From assembly GCA_031282925.1 (NCBI GenBank), contig JAITCT010000291.1, forward strand, positions 1-12,575: a DNA stretch of 12,575 bases. The letters are read 5' to 3'. Source of the DNA: Dysgonamonadaceae bacterium (GTDB lineage Bacteria > Bacteroidota > Bacteroidia > Bacteroidales > Azobacteroidaceae). The notes beneath the pieces are model-generated. The model was not told where the DNA came from and did not search any database. It saw only the letters and a program-made list of their open reading frames with translations. The translations under genes were made by a program, and so were the position numbers. Below are positions 1 through 6,367 of this stretch, piece after piece (the stretch's first letter is position 1; every line of letters starts with the position of its first letter).

Positions 1-1
1 T

Positions 2-109
2 TTCTACCCCGGCACGGAACAATCATTGAACGGAAAGAACCGCGAAGAAGCGGTAAGGCGTCAAGGCGAAGACGCTTTAACTGTGAAATTATGGTTTGAC
101 ATGTATTAG
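2..109 (+). CDS. C-terminal 35 codons of an unrecognised protein (truncated by window edge)
   Basis: The second forward frame is open from the first base to a TAG at 107-109. It reads as plausible protein, beginning FYPGTEQSLNGKNREE and ending LTVKLWFDMY. The alternative first frame gives an arginine-rich, unlikely peptide. The start lies upstream of the window, so neither domain nor length can be judged, and I do not recognise the family. The repeat-rich gap begins right after its stop, which fits a real gene end. I see no clear intrinsic terminator directly behind it. It could be a chance open frame, since 108 bases is short. Confidence 0.45.
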   Translation, partial: FYPGTEQSLNGKNREEAVRRQGEDALTVKLWFDMY

Positions 110-150
110 ATGCAATGGAGAATGAAGACAAAACATTCTCAATTCCCCCC

Positions 151-241
151 GTTGTTGCGACAAGGTTGAACCTTGTCGCAATTATCCCGACAGGTTCGAC
201 CTGTCAGGATAGAACGGCGCGAGGCACAGCCTCGCACCAAC
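151..241 (+). repeat. Composite repeat, copy 1: three palindromes in a row
   Basis: Three hairpin-forming palindromes lie end to end. At 155-181 are 13-bp perfect arms (TTGCGACAAGGTT and its complement) around one base. At 189-205, GACAGGT pairs with ACCTGTC around three bases. At 219-235, GCGAGGC pairs with GCCTCGC around three bases. The same three palindromes occur in the same order, with the same linkers, in inverted orientation at 4690-4780. This is therefore a dispersed intergenic repeat and not a local terminator. No coding content was seen. Confidence 0.75.
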
Positions 242-273
242 GGAGGGGTACGCATCCCGTATGGTGCGACGAC

Positions 274-356
274 GTAGGGGCGCACCCGCGTGTGCGCCCT
301 GATCATCGGGGTGCGCATTCTGATTATTAGAGGCGCACACACGGGTGCGCCCCTAC
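274..356. repeat. Long imperfect inverted repeat (25-bp arms, 33-bp loop)
   Basis: The left arm 274-298 starts GTAGGGGCGCACCCG. The right arm 332-356 is its reverse complement with a single mismatch. The arms are far more GC-rich than the surroundings. The structure looks like a REP/MITE-type intergenic element or a fold-back repeat. There is no T tract after the right arm, so an intrinsic terminator is unlikely. Confidence 0.75.
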
Positions 357-432
357 GCGGATATAACAAATGAACCAATAATTTTCATTTTTCATTTTTA
401 ATTCGCAAAATTTCTATAGATCAACGAATTTT

Positions 433-923
433 TGCCGGCAGAAACCAAAATGCTGCCGGCAAAAACTAAATTTCTGCCGGCGGAAACTAGAATGTTGCCG
501 GCAGCAGGCCACTTTCTGCCGGCAGAAACCCGAGCGTTGCCGGCAACAGACCACTTTTTGCCGGCAAAAACCCGAGCGTTGCCGGCAGCAGACCACTTTC
601 TGCCGGCAAAAACCGGAGCGTTGCCGGCAACAGACCACTTTCTGCCGGCAAAAACCTGAGCGTTGCCGGCAGCAGACCACTTTTTGCCGGCAAAAACCTG
701 AGCGTTGCCGGCAGCAGACCACTTTTTGCCGGCAAAAACCCGAGCGTTGCCGGCAGCAGACCACTTTCTGCCGGCAAAAACCGGAGCGTTGCCGGCAGCA
801 GACCACTTTCTGCCGGCAAAAACCCGAGCGTTGCCGGCAGCAGACCACTTTTTGCCGGCAGAAACTGAAATGTTGCCGGCAGAAAACCAATTTTTGCCGG
901 CAGAAAACAGGATTTTGCCGGAA
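433..923. repeat. Array of 24 TGCCGGCA palindromes at an exact 21-bp period; centre is a 42-bp higher-order repeat
   Basis: An 8-bp palindrome starts at 433 and at every 21st base up to 916, giving 24 positions without a single indel. It is exact at 22 of them. The copy at 475 ends in G and the copy at 916 ends GGAA. The 13-bp spacers alternate in the centre: class A (GCAGACCACTTTY) follows the palindromes at 496, 538 and so on to 832 (9 copies). Class B (AAAACCNGAGCGT) follows those at 517 to 811 (8 copies). Outer units have looser spacers of the type GAAACYRAAATGT, and degraded TTCCGCA remnants continue to about 962. Open reading frames run through it on both strands because 21 is a multiple of three. 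None has a convincing start or a known domain, so I call it non-coding repeat DNA. The intergenic stretch 924-1078 after it shows nothing further. Confidence 0.9.
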
Positions 924-1078
924 ATAATCCCAGTATTTCCGCAAAAATCCCGTTTTTCCGCATATAACCGGCACATTCGGCGTATGCAATGCCTTTCGGC
1001 GCCTGCAGCAACACGAAACGTTTTGTAATCAACTGAAAAATATCAAAAAGGAATCGCGGTTTTCTAACCAAAAAACAG

Positions 1079-1086
1079 TAACTTTG
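1079..1086 (+). promoter_or_regulatory. Putative lepA promoter, -7 element TAACTTTG
   Basis: TAACTTTG fits the Bacteroidota -7 consensus TAnnTTTG and lies 32 bases before the lepA ATG. That would give a leader of roughly 25 nucleotides. No exact TTTG is found at -33, only a TTTT stretch at 1060-1063, so support is partial. Confidence 0.5.
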
Positions 1087-1118
1087 CGGCGAATTTGTAA
1101 CACGATGCTCATAATCAA

Positions 1119-2906
1119 ATGAAAAATATACGGAACTTCTGTATCATTGCACACATCGACCACGGCAAAAGCACCCTGGCCGACCGTTTGCTGGAATATA
1201 CCCAAACCGTTACCGCCAAAGAAATGCAAAATCAGGTGCTGGACAACATGGATCTGGAGCGCGAACGCGGGATTACCATTAAAAGCCATGCCATTCAGAT
1301 GGAATATAATTACAAAAGTGAAAATTATATTTTAAATCTGATAGACACCCCGGGACATGTGGATTTCTCCTATGAAGTCTCCCGCTCGATAGCCGCCTGC
1401 GAAGGCGCGCTGTTAATTATCGACGCGGCGCAGGGCATCCAGGCACAGACGATTTCCAATCTGTATATGGCTCTGGAAAATGATTTGGAAATCATTCCCG
1501 TACTCAATAAAATTGATTTGCAGCAGGCGAAGCCCGAAGAAGTGGAAGACCAGATTATCGAACTGCTGGGCTGCAGCCGGAACGATATTCTCCGCGCCAG
1601 CGGAAAAACCGGCGAAGGCGTTTACGAAATTCTCAATGCCGTCGTAGAAAAAGTGCCTGCCCCGAAAGGCGACCCCAACGCGCCCCTGCAAGCCTTGATC
1701 TTTGATTCGGTTTTTAACTCATTCCGGGGCATCATCGCTTATTTCAAAATTGAAAACGGCTCTATCCGGAAAGGAGATAAAGTGAAATTTATTGCCACCG
1801 GAAAAGAATACGAAGCCGACGAAGTGGGCGTTCTTAAACTGGAAATGTCGCCCCGCGAAGAAGTCGCCTGCGGAGACGTAGGCTACATTATTTCCGGGAT
1901 AAAAGTTTCAAAAGAAGTGAAGGTAGGAGATACAATCACCCATATCAACCGGCCTGCGGACAAGGCGATAGAAGGGTTTGAAGAAGTGAAGCCGATGGTT
2001 TTTGCCGGCGTGTATCCGATTGAAACGGAAGATTTTGAAAACTTGCGCTCCTCGCTCGAAAAACTGCAACTAAACGACGCTTCGCTGACTTTCCAGCCGG
2101 AATCGTCCGTAGCGCTCGGTTTCGGGTTTCGTTGCGGTTTCCTGGGATTACTCCACATGGAAATCGTGCAGGAACGGTTAGACCGCGAATTTAATATGGA
2201 CGTGATTACTACTGTCCCCAACGTTTCCTACAAGGTGTACGACAAACACGGAAACTGCCGGGAAGTACACAACCCGGCCGGATTACCCGACCCGACTTTG
2301 ATTGATCACATTGACGAGCCGTTTATCCGCGCCTCCGTCATTACCAATATGGCATATATCGGGCCGATTATGACCTTATGCCTGGGTAAACGCGGCATTT
2401 TGGTTAAACAGGATTATATTTCCGGCGACAGGGTCGAAATACTTTTCGATTTGCCTTTGGGCGAAATTGTTATTGATTTTTACGATAAACTGAAAAGCAT
2501 TTCCAAAGGCTATGCCTCGTTCGATTATCACATGCACGATTACCGGCCGTCGAAATTAGTCAAACTGGATATCCTGCTGAACGGGGAACAAGTGGACGCG
2601 CTTTCCACTTTAACGCATACGGACAATGCCGTTACTTTCGGCCGCCGGATGTGCGAAAAACTGAAGGAACTGATTCCCCGGCAGCAATTTGACGTCGCAG
2701 TTCAAGCGGCCATCGGAGCGAAAATCATTGCCCGCGAAACCATTAAAGCCGTGCGTAAAGACGTAACGGCCAAATGCTACGGAGGAGATATCACCCGTAA
2801 ACGGAAACTGCTCGAAAAGCAGAAAGAAGGAAAAAAACGCATGAAGCAGGTCGGAAACGTGGAAGTGCCGCAGAAAGCCTTCCTTGCAGTGTTAAAACTG
2901 GACTAA
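1119..2906 (+). CDS. lepA: Elongation factor 4 (LepA, back-translocating GTPase)
   Basis: Cytoplasmic translational GTPase that acts on the ribosome and is known for back-translocation or a role in 30S biogenesis. The GTPase signature motifs are complete: G1 AHIDHGKST at residues 11-19, RGITIKS at 50-56, DTPGH at 76-80, NKID at 130-133 and SGKTG at 161-165. EF-G-like domains follow. The C-terminal region is LepA-specific and rich in lysine and arginine, with [19 protein letters not shown] ahead of the end. The 595 residues are the usual full length. The ATG at 1119 places the G1 motif at the expected distance from the N-terminus and follows a TAnnTTTG promoter element. There is no Shine-Dalgarno sequence, as is common in this phylum. 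It stands alone: greA downstream has its own promoter. Identification is firm. Confidence 0.98.
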   Translation: MKNIRNFCIIAHIDHGKSTLADRLLEYTQTVTAKEMQNQVLDNMDLERERGITIKSHAIQMEYNYKSENYILNLIDTPGHVDFSYEVSRSIAACEGALLIIDAAQGIQAQTISNLYMALENDLEIIPVLNKIDLQQAKPEEVEDQIIELLGCSRNDILRASGKTGEGVYEILNAVVEKVPAPKGDPNAPLQALIFDSVFNSFRGIIAYFKIENGSIRKGDKVKFIATGKEYEADEVGVLKLEMSPREEVACGDVGYIISGIKVSKEVKVGDTITHINRPADKAIEGFEEVKPMVFAGVYPIETEDFENLRSSLEKLQLNDASLTFQPESSVALGFGFRCGFLGLLHMEIVQERLDREFNMDVITTVPNVSYKVYDKHGNCREVHNPAGLPDPTLIDHIDEPFIRASVITNMAYIGPIMTLCLGKRGILVKQDYISGDRVEILFDLPLGEIVIDFYDKLKSISKGYASFDYHMHDYRPSKLVKLDILLNGEQVDALSTLTHTDNAVTFGRRMCEKLKELIPRQQFDVAVQAAIGAKIIARETIKAVRKDVTAKCYGGDITRKRKLLEKQKEGKKRMKQVGNVEVPQKAFLAVLKLD

Positions 2907-2938
2907 GCATTGCCCGCGTAAAAAAATATCCGTTAAAA

Positions 2939-2970
2939 TTTGGAGAAACAATAAATTCGTTTTACCTTTG
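2939..2970 (+). promoter_or_regulatory. greA promoter, TTTG-N20-TACCTTTG
   Basis: TTTG at 2939-2942 and TACCTTTG at 2963-2970 are separated by 20 bases. This is a full match to the Bacteroidota housekeeping promoter pattern. Transcription would start near 2975-2978, leaving a leader of about 73 nucleotides before the greA ATG. That leader contains the hairpin and T-rich run annotated next. Confidence 0.7.
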
Positions 2971-2984
2971 GCACATAAAATCGG

Positions 2985-3026
2985 AGTTCCGGTCTGGATT
3001 GACCGGAATTTCTTTTTATTTTTTTC
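2985..3026 (+). terminator. Intrinsic terminator-like hairpin in the lepA-greA gap, inside the greA leader
   Basis: TTCCGGTC (2987-2994) and GACCGGAA (3001-3008) form a perfect 8-bp stem with a six-base loop. An A-T and a G-T pair can extend it. A T-rich run follows from 3009 to about 3025. The structure is typical of a Rho-independent terminator and could end lepA transcripts. However, it lies downstream of the predicted greA promoter, so it would also act on greA mRNA as an attenuator-like element. Confidence 0.7.
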
Positions 3027-3049
3027 GTTATAGTATTAAATTTTTAAGT

Positions 3050-3520
3050 ATGTCTGTACATTATTTGACAAAAGAAGGATACCACAAACTCCTCGAAGAA
3101 GTAAATTATTTGGAAACGGAGCAGCGCCCTGCAATTTCAAGACAAATTGCGGAAGCCCGCGATAAGGGCGACCTGTCCGAAAATGCGGAATATGATGCGG
3201 CTAAAGAAGCGCAGGGTATGCTGGAAGCTAAAATTTCCCGGTTAAAAACAGTGCTTTCCAACGCCCGCCTGATTGATGAAAGCCAGATTTCAACCGACAG
3301 CGTGCAAATATTGAACAAGGTTACAATCAGGAACACCAAAAACAACCAGAAAATGACCTATATGCTGGTTTCCGAAAGCGAAGCCGATTTGAAACAGGGG
3401 AAAATCGCCATCGGCACGCCCATCGGGAAAGGCCTGTTAGGTAAAAAAACCGGCGATATTGTGGATATTAAAGTTCCGAACGGAATATTGAATTTTGAAA
3501 TCGTTGATATTACCTTATGA
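3050..3520 (+). CDS. greA: Transcription elongation factor GreA
   Basis: Binds the RNA polymerase secondary channel and stimulates cleavage of backtracked RNA. The N-terminal coiled coil carries the tip motif GDLSENAEYDAAKEAQ (residues 40-55). Its acidic residues D41 and E44 sit at the same numbers as the catalytic pair of E. coli GreA. The C-terminal FKBP-like domain includes PIGKGLLGKKTGD. The product is 156 residues, the normal length. I chose the ATG at 3050. The upstream in-frame TTG at 2999 would add 17 hydrophobic and aromatic residues encoded by the hairpin and T tract, which is implausible. The stop overlaps the start of the HIT gene (ATGA), so the two are translationally coupled. 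Confidence 0.97.
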   Translation: MSVHYLTKEGYHKLLEEVNYLETEQRPAISRQIAEARDKGDLSENAEYDAAKEAQGMLEAKISRLKTVLSNARLIDESQISTDSVQILNKVTIRNTKNNQKMTYMLVSESEADLKQGKIAIGTPIGKGLLGKKTGDIVDIKVPNGILNFEIVDITL

Positions 3521-3912
3521 CTGTTTTCGGTAAAATAGCAGCCGGTGAAATACCGGGCTACAAAATAGCGGAAAATGCCGGCTTTTACGCTTTCCTGGAT
3601 ATTAATCCTTTGGTGAAAGGGCATACGCTTGTCATCCCTAAAAAGGAAGTGGATTATATTTATGATTTGGACGACCGGACGGTCGGCGAAATGTTTATTT
3701 TCTCAAAGCAGGTAGCGAAAGCCATACAAAAAGCAATTCCCTGCAAACGGATAGGGATTGCGGTCATCGGACTGGAAGTGCCGCACGCTCACATCCACCT
3801 GATTCCCCTGAACCGGGAATCGGACATGGCTTTTTCAAATCCCAGGTTAAAACTTACTCCGGAAGAATTCCGAAACATTGCTGCAGCAATAGTAAACGAG
3901 TTAACGAGTTAA
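3517..3912 (+). CDS. HIT-family protein (histidine-triad nucleotide hydrolase)
   Basis: Small cytoplasmic nucleotide-binding protein of the histidine triad superfamily, whose members hydrolyse nucleoside phosphoramidates, dinucleoside polyphosphates or aminoacyl-AMP. The triad HAHIHL lies at residues 90-95, with H90, H92 and H94 as the histidine series. The N-terminal sheet segment FYAFLDINPLVKGHTLVIPK (23-42) is characteristic of Hint/HinT-like proteins. At 131 residues the length is normal. The ATG overlaps the greA TGA by four bases, so the gene is expressed from the greA promoter. The last codons (VNELTS) fall inside a short tandem repeat that continues beyond the stop. The natural substrate cannot be assigned. 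Confidence 0.93.
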   Translation: MTVFGKIAAGEIPGYKIAENAGFYAFLDINPLVKGHTLVIPKKEVDYIYDLDDRTVGEMFIFSKQVAKAIQKAIPCKRIGIAVIGLEVPHAHIHLIPLNRESDMAFSNPRLKLTPEEFRNIAAAIVNELTS

Positions 3913-3985
3913 CAAGTCCTAATTTACTCATTAACTCGTCAACTCGTCTACTCGTTACTCGTTTACTTGTCAACTCATTAACTCC
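3895..3985. repeat. AACTCGT-type repeats forming a bidirectional hairpin between convergent genes
   Basis: AACGAGTTAACGAGTTA at 3895-3911 pairs with TAACTCGTCAACTCGT at 3932-3947 apart from a mismatch. More ACTCGT and AACTC units follow to 3984. The block spans the final codons of the HIT gene and the gap to the convergent hsp20 gene. It may serve as a transcription end for both strands, although the T tracts are weak. Confidence 0.55.
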
Positions 3986-4420
3986 CTATAATACATCAAT
4001 CACTTTGCCCGTGTCTCCCTCCGGTCTTTCCTTTTTCGGGATAGATACCGATAAAACGCCGTTTTCATACGATGCGGCAATCGCATCCTTGTCAATTTCG
4101 TCCGGCAAAAGCAAAGTCTGTTTGAACTGCGAATACCCGAACTCCCTGCGGAGGTAACGTTCGTGCTTGTCTTCCTTTTCCGTTTTTTTCTCGGCTGAAA
4201 TCGTCAACACATTGTCTTTGTTGATATCAACCTTGAAATCTTCCTTGGCAATTCCCGGCGCTCCCACTTCAATGCGGAAACCGTTTTCCGTTTCAACTAC
4301 ATTCACTGCAGGCGAAGCGGCTTGCCTTCTGCCCAAAACGCTGCCGTAAAAATCATCATTGAAAAAATCATTAAATACATTCGGCAGCCAATGCTGAGTT
4401 CTTCTAACTGGTGTCATCAT
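3986..4420 (-). CDS. Hsp20/alpha-crystallin family small heat-shock protein
   Basis: ATP-independent holdase chaperone that binds unfolding proteins as large oligomers in the cytoplasm. The 144-residue product begins MMTPVRRTQHWLP. Its alpha-crystallin domain starts around PAVNVVETENGFRIEV, continues through VGAPGIAKEDFKVDI, and ends with the signature ASYENGVLSVSIPK. The short tail KVIDVL contains an I-x-V type motif used for oligomer contacts. The in-frame start further upstream at 4483 was rejected. It would add a 21-residue stretch with no family match, whereas the double ATG at 4420/4417 follows an AAAGGAG ribosome site. The gene is convergent with greA-HIT. No heat-shock operator (CIRCE) was recognised upstream. 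Confidence 0.95.
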   Translation of the reverse strand: MMTPVRRTQHWLPNVFNDFFNDDFYGSVLGRRQAASPAVNVVETENGFRIEVGAPGIAKEDFKVDINKDNVLTISAEKKTEKEDKHERYLRREFGYSQFKQTLLLPDEIDKDAIAASYENGVLSVSIPKKERPEGDTGKVIDVL

Positions 4421-4428
4421 AATAAATT

Positions 4429-4435
4429 CTCCTTT
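4429..4435 (-). promoter_or_regulatory. Shine-Dalgarno AAAGGAG that fixes the hsp20 start
   Basis: On the minus strand AAAGGAG ends eight bases before the ATG at 4420 and eleven before the second ATG at 4417. It is the only strong ribosome-binding sequence noticed in the window, and it supports the short hsp20 start. Confidence 0.7.
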
Positions 4436-4616
4436 CTTTTTAATTAATAATTTCACCCGAAGAAATATCAATAACAATGCCATCCCTGCTATCAGCCCTT
4501 ATTGGTGTCAAATCGACATGAATTATTATATGTACAGGTTAAAAAGAACGCAAATCATGCCATTTTGACTTGATTTTAATACATTGTAATTTTTAGTTTC
4601 CCCCTGTCGCACCCTG

Positions 4617-4640
4617 TCATTCCCGCGCAGGCGGGAATCC
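4617..4640. repeat. Short GC-rich palindromic intergenic repeat
   Basis: ATTCCCGC (4619-4626) pairs with GCGGGAAT (4631-4638) around GCAG. The element opens a chain of repeats that fills the hsp20-rarA gap (4421-5039). A GCGAAGCAATCC fragment at about 4662-4673 matches the family at 4797-4940. Between 4441 and 4610 I see only AT-rich DNA, which would hold the hsp20 promoter but shows no recognisable -33/-7 pair. Confidence 0.55.
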
Positions 4641-4689
4641 CGTGTTGAGAAGCTCGATGCGGCGAAGCAATCCGGGATATATGCCGAAT

Positions 4690-4780
4690 GTTGGCGCGAG
4701 GTTCTACCTCGTGCCTGTTTATCATGACAGGTTTAACCTGTCGGGATAGTTGCGACAAAGTAGCCCCTTGCCGCAACAAG
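4690..4780 (-). repeat. Composite repeat, copy 2 (inverted relative to copy 1 at 151-241)
   Basis: Read on the minus strand, it carries the same series as copy 1: a TTGCGGCAAGG/TTTGTCGCAA palindrome, then ATCCCGACAGGTT/AACCTGTCA, then GCACGAGGT/ACCTCGCGCCAAC. Element lengths are nearly equal (about 90 bases). Linkers such as TATCCCGACAGGTT are conserved, while the loops have diverged. This shows a mobile or recombining repeat unit of three hairpins. Confidence 0.75.
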
Positions 4781-4796
4781 GAGAATTACTTAGCCT

Positions 4797-4940
4797 CACT
4801 GCGTCATTGCGAGCCGCAGGCGAAGCAATCCAGAGAATAACCGCAGTACATTTCTGGATTGCTTCAGGCTAACGTCTTCGCAATGACGCAGTGGGGTTGA
4901 ATAATCCCAGATTGCTTCGCCTTGCGGCTCGCAATGACGG
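4797..4940. repeat. Inverted repeat unit GCGTCATTGCGAG...GAAGCAATCC with a third partial copy
   Basis: Outer arms CACTGCGTCATTGCG (4797-4811) and CGCAATGACGCAGTG (4879-4893) are exact complements. Inner arms GAAGCAATCCAG and CTGGATTGCTTC also match. A further copy in the opposite sense, ATTGCTTCGCCTTGCGGCTC onward, lies at 4911-4940. This resembles dispersed MITE-like intergenic elements found in many bacterial genomes. It contains no gene. Confidence 0.7.
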
Positions 4941-4984
4941 GCCGCAAGGCGACCATTTAAAATACACCCGTAAGTATCGTCAAT

Positions 4985-5016
4985 TTTGTTAATCTGCCGG
5001 AATATCATTAAATTTG
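4985..5016 (+). promoter_or_regulatory. rarA promoter, TTTG-N20-TAAATTTG
   Basis: TTTG at 4985-4988 and TAAATTTG at 5009-5016 are 20 bases apart, an exact match to the Bacteroidota consensus. The predicted start near 5022 leaves an AT-rich leader of under 20 nucleotides before the rarA ATG. Confidence 0.75.
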
Positions 5017-5039
5017 CGACTCAAATAAAATAATATTTC

Positions 5040-6317
5040 ATGAATCGACCGTTAGCAGAACGAATGCGTCCCCAGTCATTAGACGATTATGTCGGCCAGC
5101 ATCATCTGGTGGGGCAGGGGAATGTCCTTCGGAAAATGATTGATTCGGGAACCGTTCCCTCGTTTATTTTGTGGGGGCCTCCGGGCGTTGGGAAAACAAC
5201 TTTGGCGCGGATTATTTCGGCGCAGCTGGATATTCCTTTTTTTTCGCTGAGCGCCATCAATTCGGGTGTAAAAGACGTTCGGGAAATCATCGAAAAGGCC
5301 AAATCAACCGCTTTTTTCGATAACAAACGCCCCGTTTTGTTTATTGATGAAATTCATCGTTTCAGTAAATCCCAACAAGATTCGCTGCTGGCTGCCGTCG
5401 AAACCGGCGTCATTACTTTGATTGGCGCAACGACCGAAAATCCTTCGTTTGAAGTAATCAGCCCGTTGCTTTCCCGCTGTCAGGTGTATGTCCTGAAAAG
5501 CCTGAGCGCAGATGATTTGTTAAAACTGCTGCACAAGGCTTTAACCACCGACGTTGAACTGAAAAAGAAAAAAATCACGATACAGGAAACGGCAGCGTTG
5601 TTGCGGTTTTCTGGTGGAGACGCCCGTAAACTGCTCAATATACTTGAATTGGTTATCGACGCCGATGAAAATAACGAACCGGATACTCCCGTTATTATTA
5701 CCGACGAAAAAGTCATCGACCGCCTGCAGGAAAATCCTGTCGCTTACGACAAAGGCGGGGAAATGCACTACGATATTATTTCGGCTTTTATCAAATCCAT
5801 CCGGGGCAGCGACCCCGACGGCGCTGTTTATTGGCTGGCGCGAATGGTTGCCGGAGGCGAAGACCCCAAATTCATTGCCCGCCGTTTGGTGATTTCCGCT
5901 TCGGAAGACATTGGTTTGGCGAATCCCAATGCCTTGTTGCTGGCTAACGCCTGCTTCGATGCGCTGACTAAAATCGGTTGGCCCGAAGGACGGATTATCC
6001 TGGCGGAAACGACTGTTTATCTGGCAACAAGCCCCAAAAGCAATTCGGCATATATGGCCATTGAAAACGCCGTGGCAGAAGTCAACAAGTCGGGCAATTT
6101 ACCTGTTCCGCTTCATTTGCGCAACGCCCCCACCCAGTTAATGAAAAGCCTGAATTATCACAAAGGTTACAAATATACCCATGATTACGAAGGAAATTAT
6201 GTCGAACAGGATTATTTACCGGAAGAAATTAGGGATAAAAAATTCTGGTTTGCTCAGGATAACGCTCAAGAAAAGAAAATTCGGGAAAGGATGGATCAAC
6301 TGCGTTCCACCTGCTAA
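5040..6317 (+). CDS. rarA: Replication-associated recombination protein A (RarA/MgsA/WRNIP1 family AAA+ ATPase)
   Basis: AAA+ clamp-loader-like ATPase acting at stalled replication forks in the cytoplasm. The family start PLAERMRPQSLDDYVGQHHL (residues 4-23) is present. Walker A is GPPGVGKT at 46-53. Walker B is FIDEIHRFSK at 101-110 with D103 and E104. The sensor-1 segment GATTENPSFEV follows. The C-terminal half carries the MgsA/RarA oligomerisation domain, including RRLVISASEDIGLANPNA and LHLRNAPTQLMKSLNYHKGY. At 425 residues it is full length. The ATG at 5040 follows a consensus promoter. A 50-base gap separates it from the ATPase gene downstream, which may be read through from this promoter. 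Codon and base composition are clearly richer in GC than the following cassette. Confidence 0.97.
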   Translation: MNRPLAERMRPQSLDDYVGQHHLVGQGNVLRKMIDSGTVPSFILWGPPGVGKTTLARIISAQLDIPFFSLSAINSGVKDVREIIEKAKSTAFFDNKRPVLFIDEIHRFSKSQQDSLLAAVETGVITLIGATTENPSFEVISPLLSRCQVYVLKSLSADDLLKLLHKALTTDVELKKKKITIQETAALLRFSGGDARKLLNILELVIDADENNEPDTPVIITDEKVIDRLQENPVAYDKGGEMHYDIISAFIKSIRGSDPDGAVYWLARMVAGGEDPKFIARRLVISASEDIGLANPNALLLANACFDALTKIGWPEGRIILAETTVYLATSPKSNSAYMAIENAVAEVNKSGNLPVPLHLRNAPTQLMKSLNYHKGYKYTHDYEGNYVEQDYLPEEIRDKKFWFAQDNAQEKKIRERMDQLRSTC

Positions 6318-6367
6318 CAAGTAAAAAAAATCCGATATGACTTTCTAAAAAACAAATTAGGCACATT

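Noticed and set aside
433..923. CRISPR array
   Set aside because: The repeated element is an 8-bp palindrome and the 13-bp spacers recur in two classes. CRISPR has longer repeats with unique spacers, and no cas gene is present.
398..1071. Several long overlapping minus-strand open frames (up to 194 codons) through the repeat array
   Set aside because: They exist because the 21-bp unit is a multiple of three and lacks stops. They have no family match and no convincing start, so none is listed as a gene. The frame with silent variation is kept only as a finding.
2999..3049. Longer greA start at an upstream TTG
   Set aside because: The added residues are encoded by a terminator hairpin and T tract, and they do not match the GreA N-terminus, which aligns from the ATG at 3050.
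4421..4483. Longer hsp20 N-terminus starting at 4483
   Set aside because: An AAAGGAG site precedes the ATG at 4420, and the extra residues have no counterpart in the family.
4540..4565. Sigma-54 type promoter for hsp20 (TGGCATG...TTGC on the minus strand)
   Set aside because: The spacing between the two elements is about two bases shorter than the strict -24/-12 requirement.
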